From: Nemania diffusa
Taxonomy: Eukaryota > Ascomycota > Sordariomycetes > Xylariales > Xylariaceae
Assembly: GCA_038501195.1 (NCBI GenBank)
Contig: JBBPUQ010000002.1
Span: 2,170,001 to 2,234,000 of the forward strand
Reading direction: 5' to 3'
DNA length: 64,000 nucleotides
The translations under genes were made by a program, and so were the position numbers. This document shows, one piece after another, positions 1-12,927 of the stretch. Within the stretch, counting starts at the first letter, position 1, and every line of letters begins with the position of its first letter. Below the pieces are notes generated by a model that saw nothing but the letters and a program-made list of their open reading frames with translations, did not search any database and had not been told where the DNA came from.

Positions 1-2940
1 TTTTACTTTACAATTGCGTGACGAGTCGGTACTTTAGCTCTATTCCGTGATACAGCATTTATAATATTGAAACAGCTCTAGAGGCGAAGTAGCATAAAGT
101 AGCCTGGCAATGGCCGAGTTGCTAGAAGTATGTGACAGCAGCTTATCGTGCGTTTAAGTCCTCTAAGGCCTTAAATTGGGCCAAGAGAAGCTTTGAAGGT
201 ATTTCAAGTCTTGGGCGCACACAAGGGAGCTGTCAGGTGACAAATTAACCAGACCCTATCTGGTGGTTATAGATTTGGCTATATATATAGGACCTTCCGT
301 CCCCCTTGTAGACTTAGAAGGTTAGGAATCAATGATTCTTTCTATTGAACTCTATACTACACCCTCCTACATCCTTCTCTCTAGCTGCTACAGGACTTCT
401 ATTCACTCTGTGACCTAATCTTCTGATAGGAGCACATTTACGGAGCAAGTGCACTGGAAGTTATTGTCAATATAGCTGTTTTCCTCCCTGAGGTTTTATC
501 TCAAGGCTGTGAATATATCTAGGATAACACTCCTACTTGTTCCAGGTTGCCTCTCTTGAAATATGAAGGGTTGAAGTCGGGTGTGGGCGGGGACTCAGCT
601 GAACTAGAGTTTGAATCAATTTTTCTTTTTACTGTGCTACCTCAAGTCCCAGTAGACACGTTTATATATACATAGCAGACCTATGGCAGTCTGATCCGAG
701 GATTGTAAGATAGACTACTAAGCTAAAATGTCATACACTCAACGCTGCCTCTTCTTGTAACTGATGCCCTAGTGTATATGAAATCTTTGCTTGTTCTGAC
801 TACAATTTCAGTGTAGATTCCGGTACCATGACTACAGGACTATACAAAGTTCTATAGCTTTAATGTCATCACTAGGGTTGCTGAAGTGGAGTTGTGAATA
901 AGAGATCGGAGTAAAAGTTGAGTAGGTATCTATCTAAATGTGACAATATAATAATGTAGGTGCTTTTTGAAAAGATTGCAATAACTTTATTAGGTGGATA
1001 GTTTAACTTTTATTACAGATAATTGAATATTAAGTCGTCAGATTCTTTATGTATATATACAATTGCAAAAAGACCATAGGATAAATAATGACATTGTGTG
1101 ACGTTGTTGTTAAGGTTAGGAACGTAGAGTAATGTAATAAAGAAATAGAACTACTGTTTCTATGAAATATCGAACAGAATTGGAACAGCTAGAAAACCTA
1201 ATAATATTATTTTGTGTTAGGGGAGACATGTAAATTTCATTTGTATTCTTATCAAGAAGAGAAACATAAATTGTCCTTAACATATATAGCAACTGGGAGT
1301 CAATGAAATTATATTCCAATCTACAAGCTGTATAGGTAATGCCATCTTATTATAGTTGTTACTACGAGAACTTCTTGTTAGGTGGTGGCAGGGCAATAGG
1401 AAGTAAAAATAAGAAAAGGTTCATCTCTACACAAGGAACAGGTCACCCACCAACAAAGCAAGGGATAGATAGAAAAACATGCAAAAAACAAGCAATATGT
1501 ATGCATATACTGAGCACTCGTTCAAGCACTTTAGGTAATAGTAAACGACACAAACCCCTAAGCTAAAATACTATCAACATACAAGTAGTATCAACACTCA
1601 AAAAAGTCGTAGCATTTGTGTAGTTTATCAATCTATGACAATATGATACATGCTGTTTAGTACATGAGAAATGCGTAGATAAGGATTATATGTGTATAAC
1701 CAGATACCCTGCTTTATAGAGGTCATCATCTTTATAAATGGTAGATAAATATCGCGTGGAAAAGTTAGGTACCTACCTAGGTAACCTTTTCCTAGGTAAG
1801 ACACTACTTAAGGTGCACTGGGAAGTACCTAGGTACCTACCATAGCCTACCTAACCTAACCATAGACCAGTAAACTATTTTTTAACCATTTTAAGCATTT
1901 GGTCACTTTAAAATAGAGATAGACTAATTATTCATTGAGCCTTGGGTGTTTATCAATTGTTTGGCGTGATTTAACATTAGTTCAGCTTCGTACTTTTTAC
2001 AGACTGTCGCTTAAGTCTAGGTGTTTACCTAGGTGACTAGGCACTGAGCACAACAAGATTCTGGTACGGTATGGTACGGTATGGTATGGTACCTACCTTA
2101 GGGATGTAAGGTAGTGGTTTGAACGTCACACTTTTAGAGGCACCTGAGTGGGTATAGTGCCGTGGTGTAGGCAAATAGCAAGCCGGATTTAGGCGCAAAG
2201 CGGGTCTGCTCTTCTCGCCTTGTGCTGCGTCGCTTCCCCAATGCCTTGTGTGTTAGGCGGCGTGCCGTACCGTCCCTGCCTTGTGGCCTGCCTGCCTTTT
2301 TGCCTTTGACCATTTCTGCTCTCCGCGTCAGGTTCGTTCATTCGTTCCACCCCTTCGGCCATTCTTTCATCTACCAGACGCAACACCGCAACCACACCTC
2401 TTCCCCTCGTGAGCTGCTAGACCTGTAGTTCTTATTGATCGCTACTATCTCGTGTTCCCATCGTTGGCATTCTTCGTCGGCCACTGTGCAGGTTCCTCGA
2501 GTCGCATTATGGTCACTTAGCCAGTACTTTTTCTAGACAGGCTTGATCGACATCGTCATCTTCGGTCAGCTGCACTAACTATCGACTCGCTCTATCTACG
2601 ACCCTCTTGTCTACCGATCCAACCTACCGCTACGAGCCGTTTCGCACGAATAGCATAGCTTGGCACAACCTGCCATAATTACAAACACTTCGATCGCCGC
2701 GATCCTTGCATCTGCAAAGCCACGCCGTCCTGAGTCGCGTCCGAGCAACTTCAAATCTCGGGTTTCCTGATCCTCCCACAAGGGCCTTTTTCCCGCGCGC
2801 ATTCTCGCACATACCCACATGCCTCGGAGCGCCCACCCTCTCTTGCCTGCCAGTGTATTTTGCACCTCATCTTGTTCTGTGCTCGCGGCCGGTCCCTGAG
2901 TTTACGCGCCGCCTTGGCGGAAGGGGGAACTAGGTTTAGG
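1..2940. other. Gene-free left flank and MED14 upstream region
   Basis: No coding region is supported. Positions 1 to about 2100 are AT-rich with frequent stops in all frames. Around 1765-1860 the sequence is dense in TACCTAGGTA-type palindromes, and 2063-2096 carries a short degenerate tandem repeat of GGTACGGTAT units ending in a GGTACC palindrome. From about 2180 to 2940 the composition turns pyrimidine-rich (many CTTC, CCTT and TCGT runs). This is typical of promoter and 5' leader DNA of filamentous fungi and probably serves the Mediator gene that starts at 2941. Confidence 0.6.
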
Positions 2941-5900
2941 ATGCCCGGTGTTGTCATGATGGAGAGCGGCGCTTCACACTTCCAATCTACAAATCACGAC
3001 CGCAACCATGGCCCGCTCACAAATGGGGCTAGGGACTCTCCCAACGGGTTCGTTAGCCCTGCTGGGGATCAAGGCGCCATCGGCACGATCGCTGTGCCGA
3101 ACGGTAGTACTGCCAACGTCGGTGGCTCTCAATTGCCGACGCCTTTCATCCCGCGTATGAACGATCTGCCCGACGAGATCCAGCACATTACACAAGGCTT
3201 CGTGCCGATGAGCCGCCTTCTTTCTCGCCTGGCTCAACAAACCCACAATCAGCTTGAGGATGAGATCATGGCCCTGGCGAAGATGCCCATACCGCCGTCT
3301 GCAATGAATGGCAATCCCATCAATGCTGACCCTTCGTTGGACGATGGTTCTGCAGAAAACCTGAACAAGAAGGTTCGGATATTGAATTTTGTGCAGGAAA
3401 GGCATGAAGAATGGGTGAAAGCACTTATAATTGCTCACTGGAGCCGAAGGGCAGAACCAGTTAGTAAGCTAATCGACTTGATGCATCATATCAACACGAC
3501 TCGAAATATATATCAAGAATCCCTCGATCATATGATTAATATCAAGAGAGACATCACATGTTTTCGAATACCAAATCCAGACCTTCGCACTGCCCTTCAT
3601 GTCCTTTCTACTGGTCAAGCCCCTTGGATGCCGGAACTTAACTACATTCAACCCCCGCAGATCACTCCTGCGGAGCAAATGCGATGGATTGAAAACCTCA
3701 ATACGCTGCTGTCTATACGTCTAAACCTCGACGATCACGAGAATATACCAGAGCAGTTTCAAGACTTTGAGATTGGTTCCGGGCGTGTTACGTTCAAGGT
3801 TCCTCGCGAATTTGAAGTCGATCTTACAATAGCGGACGAGGACCCCGAGAAACAATTCTGGTTCATCGATTTTCGATTTGCTTTTCAACCCGCGCCTAGT
3901 GAACCATCCGATCGTCTTAGAGAATTCCTCGAGTACAAGGTCAATGAAGTTTTACAGAAGGATGGGTTGCTTGGCTGCTACAAGTTTCTTCATGAGTTTG
4001 TTTTGACTCATAAGATTACAGAGTACGTTCGACAAGCTATCGACCTAAGCAAAGGCCGATGGGCAGATATGTTACAAGTTGAGCGGCTCAGGCGTGCTAT
4101 GGCAATACATTATTGGTCCGGCCGCCAACCTCAGGATAGTCCTCGAAGTTATATTATCATGGGCGTCTCAAGCGGCAAGAACTCCAACACGGTGCACAGT
4201 CAAAATAGTCAAAGTCGCTTATCCTTGCGTTGGTTTAGAGATGGAACTGAAGTCAAGGATGTCCAATTTCCGCTCGATGACGAGACCATCTCCACTGAGA
4301 CTTTATTAAACCGAGTAATCGGGAAGCACGTGGAGCACATCTTGAGGTCATTTTACGATAAGATGCAATCTCAAGAACGGTTCCGTAAACGTGAAGCTAT
4401 CCTTGGGATCAACATCGTGGACGATAATCCTGAGGAGTCGACGTTGACGATGCAGCTTAGTCACGAACGGTGCTTGAATATTAAAGTTGCCCCGATAACA
4501 GGCACATTGCTAGCCATGCCCCAGTCAAAACACAATTTTGATCTGCAGACTCAACTCAACAAGGACACAAAGAGATCAATCACAGAACAGGTTGCGCTCC
4601 TCGAGAAATTTAGATGCTCCTTTACAGAGGATGAATTGAGCCGTCGTGGGAAGAGCAGGGGCTGGAGCGTTTGTCATCCTCCTCCAGTTAAACATGAGGT
4701 GCCTAGACAAATCCTGCAGACGAAAGAAAGTTATCACCTCATATGGTTGAAGCGGCGTGGACTCCCAGACAATTGGTACATCATGGTGAGCCAAAGCCTG
4801 GGAGGGGATCGGTGGTGGCTGATGGAAGTGTGAGTTGTTGCCGTTTTCCTCCTACTTAGGTGAATCATCCATGCTAACTTATATCTTCAAGTGCCAATGA
4901 TTCTGGTAATGCTAAGATCACCACCCACGCCCGCTTACCACTTAGCCCCAGCACGCCTCAATATTCGGAGAAATTCTTTGCGGAATTAACTTTCTTTAGC
5001 AGTGCCATGATGTCGCAGATCGGCATTCTTGGAGCAATGCATAAAGAAAGGATCAAGTACGGCGTACAAGATCGTATTGATCCAATGCTCCCACCTAATA
5101 TGAAGGTCCCCACAATCCATGTAAAATTGTCCGAGATTCTTGGTCGGCAGTATGCTCATGTGAGCAAGAACATATCGTCATGGGCTTTAGACTTCGTCGA
5201 GATAAATTTGAAAAACATTGAAGACCGGCTTCCGCAGTCCTCCGGCCCAACTATAGGCCCCGGGCCCCAAGGCAGCGAGGAACGAAGTATCCCATTGGCC
5301 TTAGAGCAGCGTCACTATAATATAGTGGTGGATGCTCGTGTCAAGGTTGCAGATCCAGTTAGGTTCGGGCCTCTCAGGGGCAACGTTGAGCGCGACGTGG
5401 CTTTTAATGAGCGCCTTGGTGTGTTTGCTTTCGTCATCGAAGCCGAGGTTGGAAGTTCGATTTTAGATACGCTCGCTCACCGCCTCCAAGCTCTGAGTAG
5501 ATTGGCTGGCAGTATTGATGCCATTCGCCTATGTCGCCGAGACGTGCAATGCGAAGAAATCACACTCAATAACGTGAAATTCAGCTACACAGACCAGGCG
5601 CGGTCGCCAAATGTGGGAGCACATCAGACCGGGCATCGCTGGACGGCCTCTTTGGACCTTCAAACGGACCATATGAAGCTGATTCTTGATCCAGCCAACC
5701 CCCAAGTTCGAGCTGTGGAGCAATTTAATAAACTCATCAACTCTAAGGAAGGATTTAAGGCTGTACCATGGTTCTTGTCGGTTACATTGCCGATACTGAG
5801 GGCCCTTAGTTCAGTGGAACGTGCTTGGGAAGCAATAAACGGGACCAACCAATGCCGTATGAATGTGTCGGTCGCATCACTTGACTATTGCGCGCTTCAG

Positions 5901-6299
5901 TATATCTTGCCCTCAGCTAAGGACCCAAGCCGACGCTTGACACTGCACATCAAGATGCAGAGCCACAACGTCATACCTGAATGGCGCATCCACCGCGAAG
6001 AGCTTGGTTCAAGCAAACACCCAGACGACGAGTTTCAGAAGGTTCTTCAGAAACTATGGATGTCTGACAAGAGGGTATCGCGCCGGCTGGGAGGTAGTCT
6101 GGCCGTGGATATTACAAATGGGGCAGAGGCCATCATTAAAGCTACCGATGAAGCGATTCGAGCTCTGGTTGTGAGATCACCATCCGTGTCGAAACCGGCA
6201 TTGAAGAACCCAGGTCCGAACAAGAACGCCCCAGGGGGCAAACCCCGACCGCCGCAGTCAGGACCAGCTGGGCCAGTGGTGATTTCTCTAGATGATTAG
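2941..6299 (+). CDS. MED14: Mediator complex subunit 14 (Rgr1/MED14)
   Basis: Two exons, 2941-4829 and 4892-6299, encode about 1098 residues. The 62-base intron has donor GTGAGT, a GCTAAC branch point and acceptor CAAG; phases match. Residues about 73-290 hold the MED14 N-terminal signature, including LPDEIQHITQGFVPMSRLL and a following run with QLEDEIMALAKMP. In known fungi this subunit is the backbone joining the head, middle and tail modules of Mediator, the coactivator bridging DNA-bound activators and RNA polymerase II in the nucleus. The C-terminal tail is rich in Pro, Gly and Asn and probably disordered. The start at 2941 (MPGVV...) is chosen because the upstream in-frame ATG at 2860 adds 27 residues of leader-like composition. 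No damage is seen. The family call is strong; the exact start is less certain. Confidence 0.93.
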
Positions 6300-7133
6300 A
6301 CAACATATCAAACGGGGTTAAGCTTATTTAGCGAATGCGATGGTTTAGGGGATAATTGGGTGCCCTTCAAATAAAGATACCCCTTGACAGAAAGTAATGT
6401 CGCACGGCTTCACCATCCAGAGGAAAGCTCTAGGTAGTAGTTTAGTCACGAAAAAAATAAGCCATTAAGAAAAAAAGAAAAAGAAGGTGATGCTGCGATG
6501 CTTGATGTCGAGATTTGTGACATTCAAAACTGATTCAGGGATTAGGTACGTAGTGCCTGAGGTAGAGATACTACATTGGAACACTGAGGCTGTGCAATGA
6601 CAATTCCAAATGAATTCTTATGTCAGCATTTACAAGGCCGTGATCCACAGCTCAACTGAAACCTCCAGAACCGTACTATTGATGTACGAAGACGCAACCA
6701 AGGCGAGGAAGGAAAGCAAGTTAATGTGAAAAAAAAATCAAACATCAAGTTAAAAGACGGGATAGGGACGTCTATATTTTCTCCTTACCTTCCAAGCTAT
6801 TTAAAACTAGAAAGGAGTCGGAGCGTCAGGATGTCGTGTAAGTTTAGTCTTTGAAGTCCCTCGTCTTCTTCGTTTGACACTCCCGGGAAGGCGATGCGTG
6901 CGACTATTGCGCGGGAGAAGCGGATGGAAATAGAGACGTGTAATTCATGCACGAATTTCTCCTCTGCTGGTCTCCGACAAGAGCCTGGGAGGGTCACTTT
7001 GGAAATAGAGGCGCATGTCATCCGCACCCACCTAGATCGACGGATTTCCCATGGGATATTGGAAATGGAAAAGCACCAAATAGCCAGGAATAGAGGTATA
7101 GCTGACTTCTCAAATATGCGTAGTCTTGTCTAG
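6300..7133. other. Intergenic, MED14 3' side
   Basis: No gene is supported. The first 200 bases should contain the MED14 3' UTR. An A-rich stretch lies at about 6449-6485. From about 6820 to 7130 there may be an upstream non-coding or short coding exon of the next gene, because that gene's first recognisable exon begins at an acceptor (TCTAG, ending at 7133) with no in-frame ATG. I could not place that exon with confidence. Confidence 0.5.
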
Positions 7134-8079
7134 CACGAGCACTACGGTGAACGCGAGTCCGATCCCACCGAGCGTGCGCAAGGAAGACGCCGTGGCGCTG
7201 CTGCACGACCGTAAGTACTGATCCCATCCCTTCCCATTCCTTCTTTTGCCGGCCCACGCGTCCGCGATGAATGGGACATTGGCAGATGGAAATTGCAAAA
7301 CTTCTGACCGTTTCTCCCTGGCTTCAAAGACGAGTTCTTCCTGCTCTGCGACCCGCACCACCTCTCGCACAAGACGCTGCCGCAGCCCGCCGAGACGGCC
7401 GCGGACCCGGCGTCGGTGGACGCGGCGCGCCGGCACTTCAAGCTGCCGGACTCGCTGCAGCCGCTCGCCTCGACGGCTGCGGACGCAGCGGGCCCCGTCG
7501 TCAAGATCTACGAGGTCGTCGACAACTTGCCGAACCCGGTGTGGAGCAGCCACGTCGTCAGCCGCGAGGAGTTCGTGGACCACGACGAGGGCATGTGGGT
7601 GCGTATCCGTAGCCCTATGGGCGTTGTCATGGGGTATGTATTCGTCTATTTATCTATTTACCTATGTATCTAGATCCGCTATTCCCGGATTTCCCACGCC
7701 CCTTTTGTTTTCTATAATCATTCCCAATATGTATAGCTAAGAGCTAACCTTTGCCGCAGTATGTAACCTCTTCTTATTGCTTCTAGTATGAGTGTGGTCT
7801 CAGAATCAGATCACTACTCTAGCAAACCAGACCTGAGAAACTGACTCGACGTGTTTTTGTGTACTAGAAACGCGCTGGAGCGTGCGCGAGAAGAACGCGG
7901 GGGCTGGCGCGGAGGGCGAGCTGGAGCTCGTCGAGGACGTCGTGATTAACTGCTCGCGCCTCGTCATGGGCATCGTCAAGGGCCAGGTCGAGAACAACTG
8001 GAAGGGCATCCACAACCAGCTCATCGATAAGCTCGTGAAGGACGCGGAGACCGCTGCTGCTGCTGCTCCAGCCGAGTAG
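7134..8079 (+). CDS. DUF7053-like small protein, frame broken at the last intron
   Basis: Recognisable exons are about 7134-7210, 7330 to about 7632, and 7868-8079 (stop). The first intron, 7211-7329 (GTAAGT...AAAG), joins into LLHDHEFFLLCDP. The middle exon carries DNLPNPVWSSHVVS and MWVRIRSPMGVVM, and the last ETRWSVREK, then ELVEDVVINCSRLV and NNWKGIHNQLIDKL. This order resembles fungal DUF7053 proteins, whose function is unknown to me. Two oddities stand out. No start codon is found in frame before 7134. The best donor of the second intron (GTATGT at 7634) leaves the protein one base out of frame; one G fewer in the GGGG at 7631-7634 would restore MGVVM-ETRW. A weaker donor at 7609 (GTAGCC) is in frame but drops conserved-looking residues. 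The exons are far richer in G+C than those of the neighbours. The gene could be intact with a sequence error, or a recent pseudogene. Confidence 0.6.
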
Positions 8080-9208
8080 ATCACGAGAGGGGCTGGGTGC
8101 CCCTACGTCTCTAATTTGCTGAGCGTTTCCCGGGTGGAAGGGGAGAGGTACCTGTCTCGAGATATTGGCGTGCGACGCCATCAACACGACCCCTAGGGGG
8201 TCTCTGGGATAAGATGGCAACGGATACTTGTGTGACCGGCTATACAACATGACACGCTATATATAGCGATGGGGTTATTTTCTAGCTTGCATACATCGGC
8301 ATCATCCTCTATACAGAGTACAGTCACTAGATACCTAGACGTAGTTGACAATTCATTCGATAGAGTCTTACGGAAGCTGAGCGTCTAGACTAACGATGAA
8401 TATGAGGAGAGGGACACTTGTGCGAATGAAGTATCCCCGTACATAGCTGATCTATTAGACAAGAGGATACAGGGCAGGGCTTTCTCTCCTTGGTCAGGAT
8501 TCCATTCCAGACCACAAGTCCGTCCTTTAGCTGGGTTTATTTATACATTGACTGCACGAGCTTATCTATACACTGTGCGCATCTATCATTCCACGAAGTG
8601 CATCCCCCCCATTCTTATCCCATCACCAAGAGCCTGCACTCGAGTGCTTCTCTTTCTCTTTACTCAGAATGTACTTCCTACGTCGATATATGTAGAATTT
8701 GTTAAATTTATAAACACAGGCGAAAAAGGGGTTGGTTCTAGTAGGAGAGCCAATCATGCGTGCTCGCGTATAGCTACGCTACACGCTCACGCAACCAACA
8801 CCGATGATGCTCGATGCCATATGATGGAAGGATCAAAAATCCAGGGGCGCCTTCAATCAGCCTTTAATCACGACCTAGTCCCAAAAGAAAATCGCGATTC
8901 CATTCGTCATGTTATATATGTTGTCGTCAATCAGTTCACGCGGCGATGATTACCACTGATTCTACCGTAGAGTTCGGCACAGAGGACGCCATGTGCTGCT
9001 TAAAGAGGCACAGTATCGGGAGACACGGTGGCGCTGAAATATTCAAGAAGAGGGGTATCTGAAAAAGGGTACGATCCGACCGCCGTTTCTATCGTTCGGA
9101 GGTGGATGAAGAGGAATAGGAGCTACGGTTATGCGATTTCGGAAGAGAAAACCGCGTTGCCCTAGACGGTGAAGATGATAGGGAAGAACTAGTCGACTTC
9201 CGCCGTTT
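8080..9208. other. Intergenic between convergent genes
   Basis: No gene is supported. The stretch separates the 3' ends of the DUF7053-like gene (+) and the ArfGAP gene (-). An open frame at 8548-8949 has low-complexity, Tyr/Ser/Arg-mixed composition with no recognisable motif and is treated as chance. The only structure noted is the duplicated 19-mer described separately. Confidence 0.5.
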
Positions 9209-9219
9209 CTATCGTTCGG
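9081..9219. repeat. Short direct duplication overlapping the ArfGAP stop codon
   Basis: The 19-mer CGCCGTTTCTATCGTTCGG occurs at 9081-9099 and again at 9201-9219, 120 bases apart. The second copy spans the end of the ArfGAP coding region (its stop codon is at 9209-9211); the first lies in what should be its 3' UTR. This looks like a local duplication. Confidence 0.7.
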
Positions 9220-12200
9220 GGATCGGTGATTTGGCTAAGCGTCCACCTGCACTGATACGCTTTTGTAGCCGCGTGTCCTTCTCACGCTGAAGACGCTCGC
9301 TAGGGCTGAGGCTGAGGCTGTTCGGTACTGCTAGACCTGAAGCTTCAATAGCAGCGGTGCGGCCACGCTTTTCGTCGACATATAATCGTGCGTTGCGACT
9401 CAAGGGGAATGCGGGCAGAGTGGTAGGTATCTCGGCTCCGTTCTGGATCAACATCTCGGCCATGGCGAAGGGAGTGGTACGTAATTCGGGTTCGGGGCGC
9501 ATAGTAGGGGAGACGCCAGGCGAGGGAGAAGCTGGGTCTGCTGCTGCCAGAGCCAAGAAGACCGGGTGGGTGTTTCGAACCTTGTCTGGAGCGTTTGGAT
9601 TTGCCCTTAGAGCTAGTGCGTGGATGACTTGTTGAATTTCATTACGCTTAATGGCCGCGAGAAGTGTTTCGTCAGCTGTTGCATACCGCGACAAGGTCGT
9701 TGAAATAGGCTCGATGTATGCCCGCTCGACGTATTTGGCTGTGATGAACTTGAGGCGTTGCTCGCGTGTAGCCTGGGGACCGGGCTTTAGACTTGGATCG
9801 AGCCTCGCTTCCCAGATCATGTTAGAAACTCGATTTCCGACAAGTAGCAACAACTCGATAATATCAAGGGTGAAGGACGTAATGTCGAGCGTCAAGGACC
9901 GAACCTTGCTGATGTGTGTTCCTAGGGAGCGATGAATGCCGCTACATTCGATACAGAGGATGATGCCGAGGTTGATAGAAACCCACTCAACCTTGGAGCC
10001 GCTACCACAATCCGCGCACCAGCAATTCCCTTGGTCGCTTTCACGAATACTTTGAAGCAGCTTATCAGGACTATCATCATAGTTGCTACTCGCTGGCCTT
10101 GCTGCAACGGGTCGGGCCCCAACTGTAGTGCGGCGGGATGGCGGCGCAGAGCTCCCAGATATATGAGGCCCATATGAGCCGTGGTTTAGAGAAGAACTCT
10201 TGCCGGTCAATATAGATCCGATATCTCGCTTGAGACCATTTGTATCAATCGAGGATGCCGGCTTTTCTTTGAGTCCATGCCCCTCCATTGCGCTTTGGAG
10301 GGCGTTGTTGATGGAGGAAATCCAGCTATTCATATCCTCTCCCGAAGTAGCTTGGTACACCCTCTTGTAATGAGGTGTAATTACTTCGAAGCAAAACCGG
10401 CGTTCGGCATTACGGGCTTCTCGTACAGATGCCATCCGTAAATCGATGGGCTCCATATGTAAATCAAGCTTTTGCTTCCAATTGCTGTACTCAGACAGCT
10501 TACCCTGGTCTAGAACTACCCAAAACCTATCATAGGGTTAATATGCTTACCAAACATTAAGATCACAGGCAATACTTACTTGTGCCAGCCTTGCTTATTC
10601 AATGATAGGGGGTCAACGTGATTGCCTGGACGGTTTAGGGCCCATAGTAGACCTTCCTTGCGCTGTGTCGAGTTCTTTTCAGCGATCGCTAGCTGGGATA
10701 GGTCCCTTTCTTCTAGATCTCGTATGCCCTTGAACTTTGAGGTTTGAACAGGGCTGTTCAAGGGAGGATGAACAAGGCTACCAGGCGATCTTGAAAGCTC
10801 TGCTACTGCTGCGGCTGTCATTGTCGCTGTATTGCCTGTTGAGTTGCTGGGTTTAAGTTGGGAACCAGTACTATCTGCACGGCCAAGCTCAGAATCCGAG
10901 GTATGCTGAGCCCCATTAGCATTGCTAGATAACGACGCGCTGAGACCCGGAATCGCATTGTCTGGTTCGTTATACTGGAGATTGCTCTTTTCTAAAAAGC
11001 GTCTCTTCTCCTCTCTTTCGCGTCTTTGGTATTGGTACTCTTTACTTGCACCCTCAACCTCCGAACTGAGGGCCTTCAGATGTGGCATCATGCCATCGAT
11101 CTTCTCCGCTGTGGACATGAAACTCCTCGCCTGGGTGTCAGCATATTTGGTCAGGTGAGACAGAACTTCTTGGTCCTTCCGACCACCGTGCAGATCCTGC
11201 ACAAACGAAGAATATTCGAATCGTTTGAGTTCAAAATTTTTTCTCTTCGTTTGGTACTTGGTATCACTCTCAGCAAGCTTCTTAGTTTTTACCGAGTCCT
11301 GTCGTTGACCTAAATACCGAGAAACATAGGCGTAGTAATCTTTGCTTTCCTCATCAAAATCGCGCCTCTTCGCATCCGCCTGTTTGATATCGTAGGTATA
11401 CAATTTGCTAATTGGTTCGATAATATTTTTTTGCAAATTATTTGTGTTTCTTTTCTCATAAACCAGAATTTCCCGAGCTATTTTGTCGAAGTAATGTTCG
11501 ATGGCGGGTTGTACCGCATTAGCGTTGCTGGCGGATGCCTCTCGGAGCGCCTCCATGAAGCCCACGTAGGAGTCGTTGGCTTCGGTCTGGGCCGCATGCG
11601 CTTGCTCAGCCTTCTTTAGCACTTTCTTCATATGTGTTCTCATAATGCCGGTTTTCTGCTCCATCGCCTTGAGGGCTGCTCTGAATACCGGGCCATCTTC
11701 ACCCACAGTCATGTCTTCGCCTGGTCGAGGACAGGCAATATCGAGCTTGACCGATTCTCTCCGGGCCTGGGGTGCTATAGCAACACTCTGTAGATCATAG
11801 GGGAAGTTGGGCGGGGAGCTGGGCTCACCCTGTTCACTAATTCGGGAATCGGCTGATTGCGCCGATGGTACTCGAATCTTTGGGGGTACTGCTAGTTGGA
11901 ATGGCGACGGGGGAAAAGGCAGGCCGCCAGCAGATGAGGTATCTAGTAGTGAAAGTCAACTAGCTATATAAGATATTATGGACTGTGACCGGCGACTCAC
12001 TGGCAACCCAAAAGGAGAAAGTAGCAAGCGGATGTAATCGGTGAGCTCTCGCATCGTATTCTACAAACTGCCGAGGTGTTAGCATATGAAAGGGGCGCAG
12101 GACGGTGCAGGAAGAGAACGTACACTACAGACGTTCTTCCATCCGCCGCCTCTATCTTCGACAGGTCTAGGAGGTTTCCATTTCCATGTCCACTCGAAAG

Positions 12201-12833
12201 ATATCGAGGAGCTACCGCCCGTGGCATAATCGCCGACAAGCTCAACGTTGGCATTCTTGTGAAGGTTTGGGTCTGCATGAAACTCTCGCGTGACCAGGTT
12301 CTCTAGATCTTTGCTTGTCGAGGCGTAGACATATGTAAGGCCATTGATCTGTGTGTCGGTGTTGGCGCCGCCCTCCTCCTGGCGAACTATGAATGTGAAG
12401 TTGAATATCAATTCGTCGTCGTTGCTGATCTTGAGGAGGAAACTCTGCGCAGATGAAGGCTCAGGATCCTGGAATTGCGCATGGTTAGATAACTAGTTCG
12501 CCTTCATCACAGGGGGGTTCTAGGCTCGCGACGAACCTGAACGAACTCGACAAGCCCTGCGTCGTTCGGTGTGCGCGTTACAGCGGCGCGAGCAGCGGGA
12601 AAGGCGTTGGGGGTGACGATAGTCGAAGTGCGCTTGCGAGGGCATGTGATAACGAGGGAGGATATAGATACTAGGAATAGTTAGTTAGCAGGACCAGCGG
12701 CGGGAGCCGTGAAGCACAGAGCACCAAGCACGGAGCAAGCGCGGGCAACGACAGGCGGATCGAACGTACAGCGGTTTTGGTCTCTTAAATAGATGGGGGC
12801 GCCATCTTCGAGACGGCTACTCACGACGCCCAT
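9209..12833 (-). CDS. CSX2: BAR-PH-ArfGAP-ankyrin protein (CSX2-type Arf GTPase activator)
   Basis: Six exons on the minus strand, 12833-12770, 12670-12537, 12468-12124, 12067-12001, 11942-10580 and 10526-9209, give about 1096 residues; all phases agree. The start reads MGVVSSRLEDGAPIYLRDQN. In order there is a conserved N-terminal region (residues 1-230), a coiled BAR-like domain (about 300-530), a PH domain from about 655 (KFWVVLDQGKLSEY) to 740, then the ArfGAP zinc finger near residues 828-852 (CADC, 17 residues, CIEC) followed by SGIHRSLGTH with the arginine finger. A short ankyrin-like region follows (LLAAIKRNEIQQVIHALALR). Such proteins bind curved, phosphoinositide-rich membrane and stimulate GTP hydrolysis by Arf GTPases in vesicle traffic. 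Introns are 53-132 bases. No defect is seen. Confidence 0.9.
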
Positions 12834-12927
12834 GGCGGCAACGGGGTAGGTAGCCACAGACCAGAGGCCGCGGACCGAGATGATGGTGGAAAGTCAAGCC
12901 GCTTCCGTCTCGGGGTCGTTCAGCAGA

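Noticed and set aside
2860..2940. In-frame upstream ATG extending MED14 by 27 residues
   Set aside because: The added segment is Arg/Leu/Gly-rich and leader-like, and the family normally begins close to the MPGV-type start at 2941; kept only as an alternative.
8548..8949. 133-codon open frame on the plus strand
   Set aside because: No motif, no neighbouring exons and mixed composition; several frames of this length occur by chance in 64 kb.
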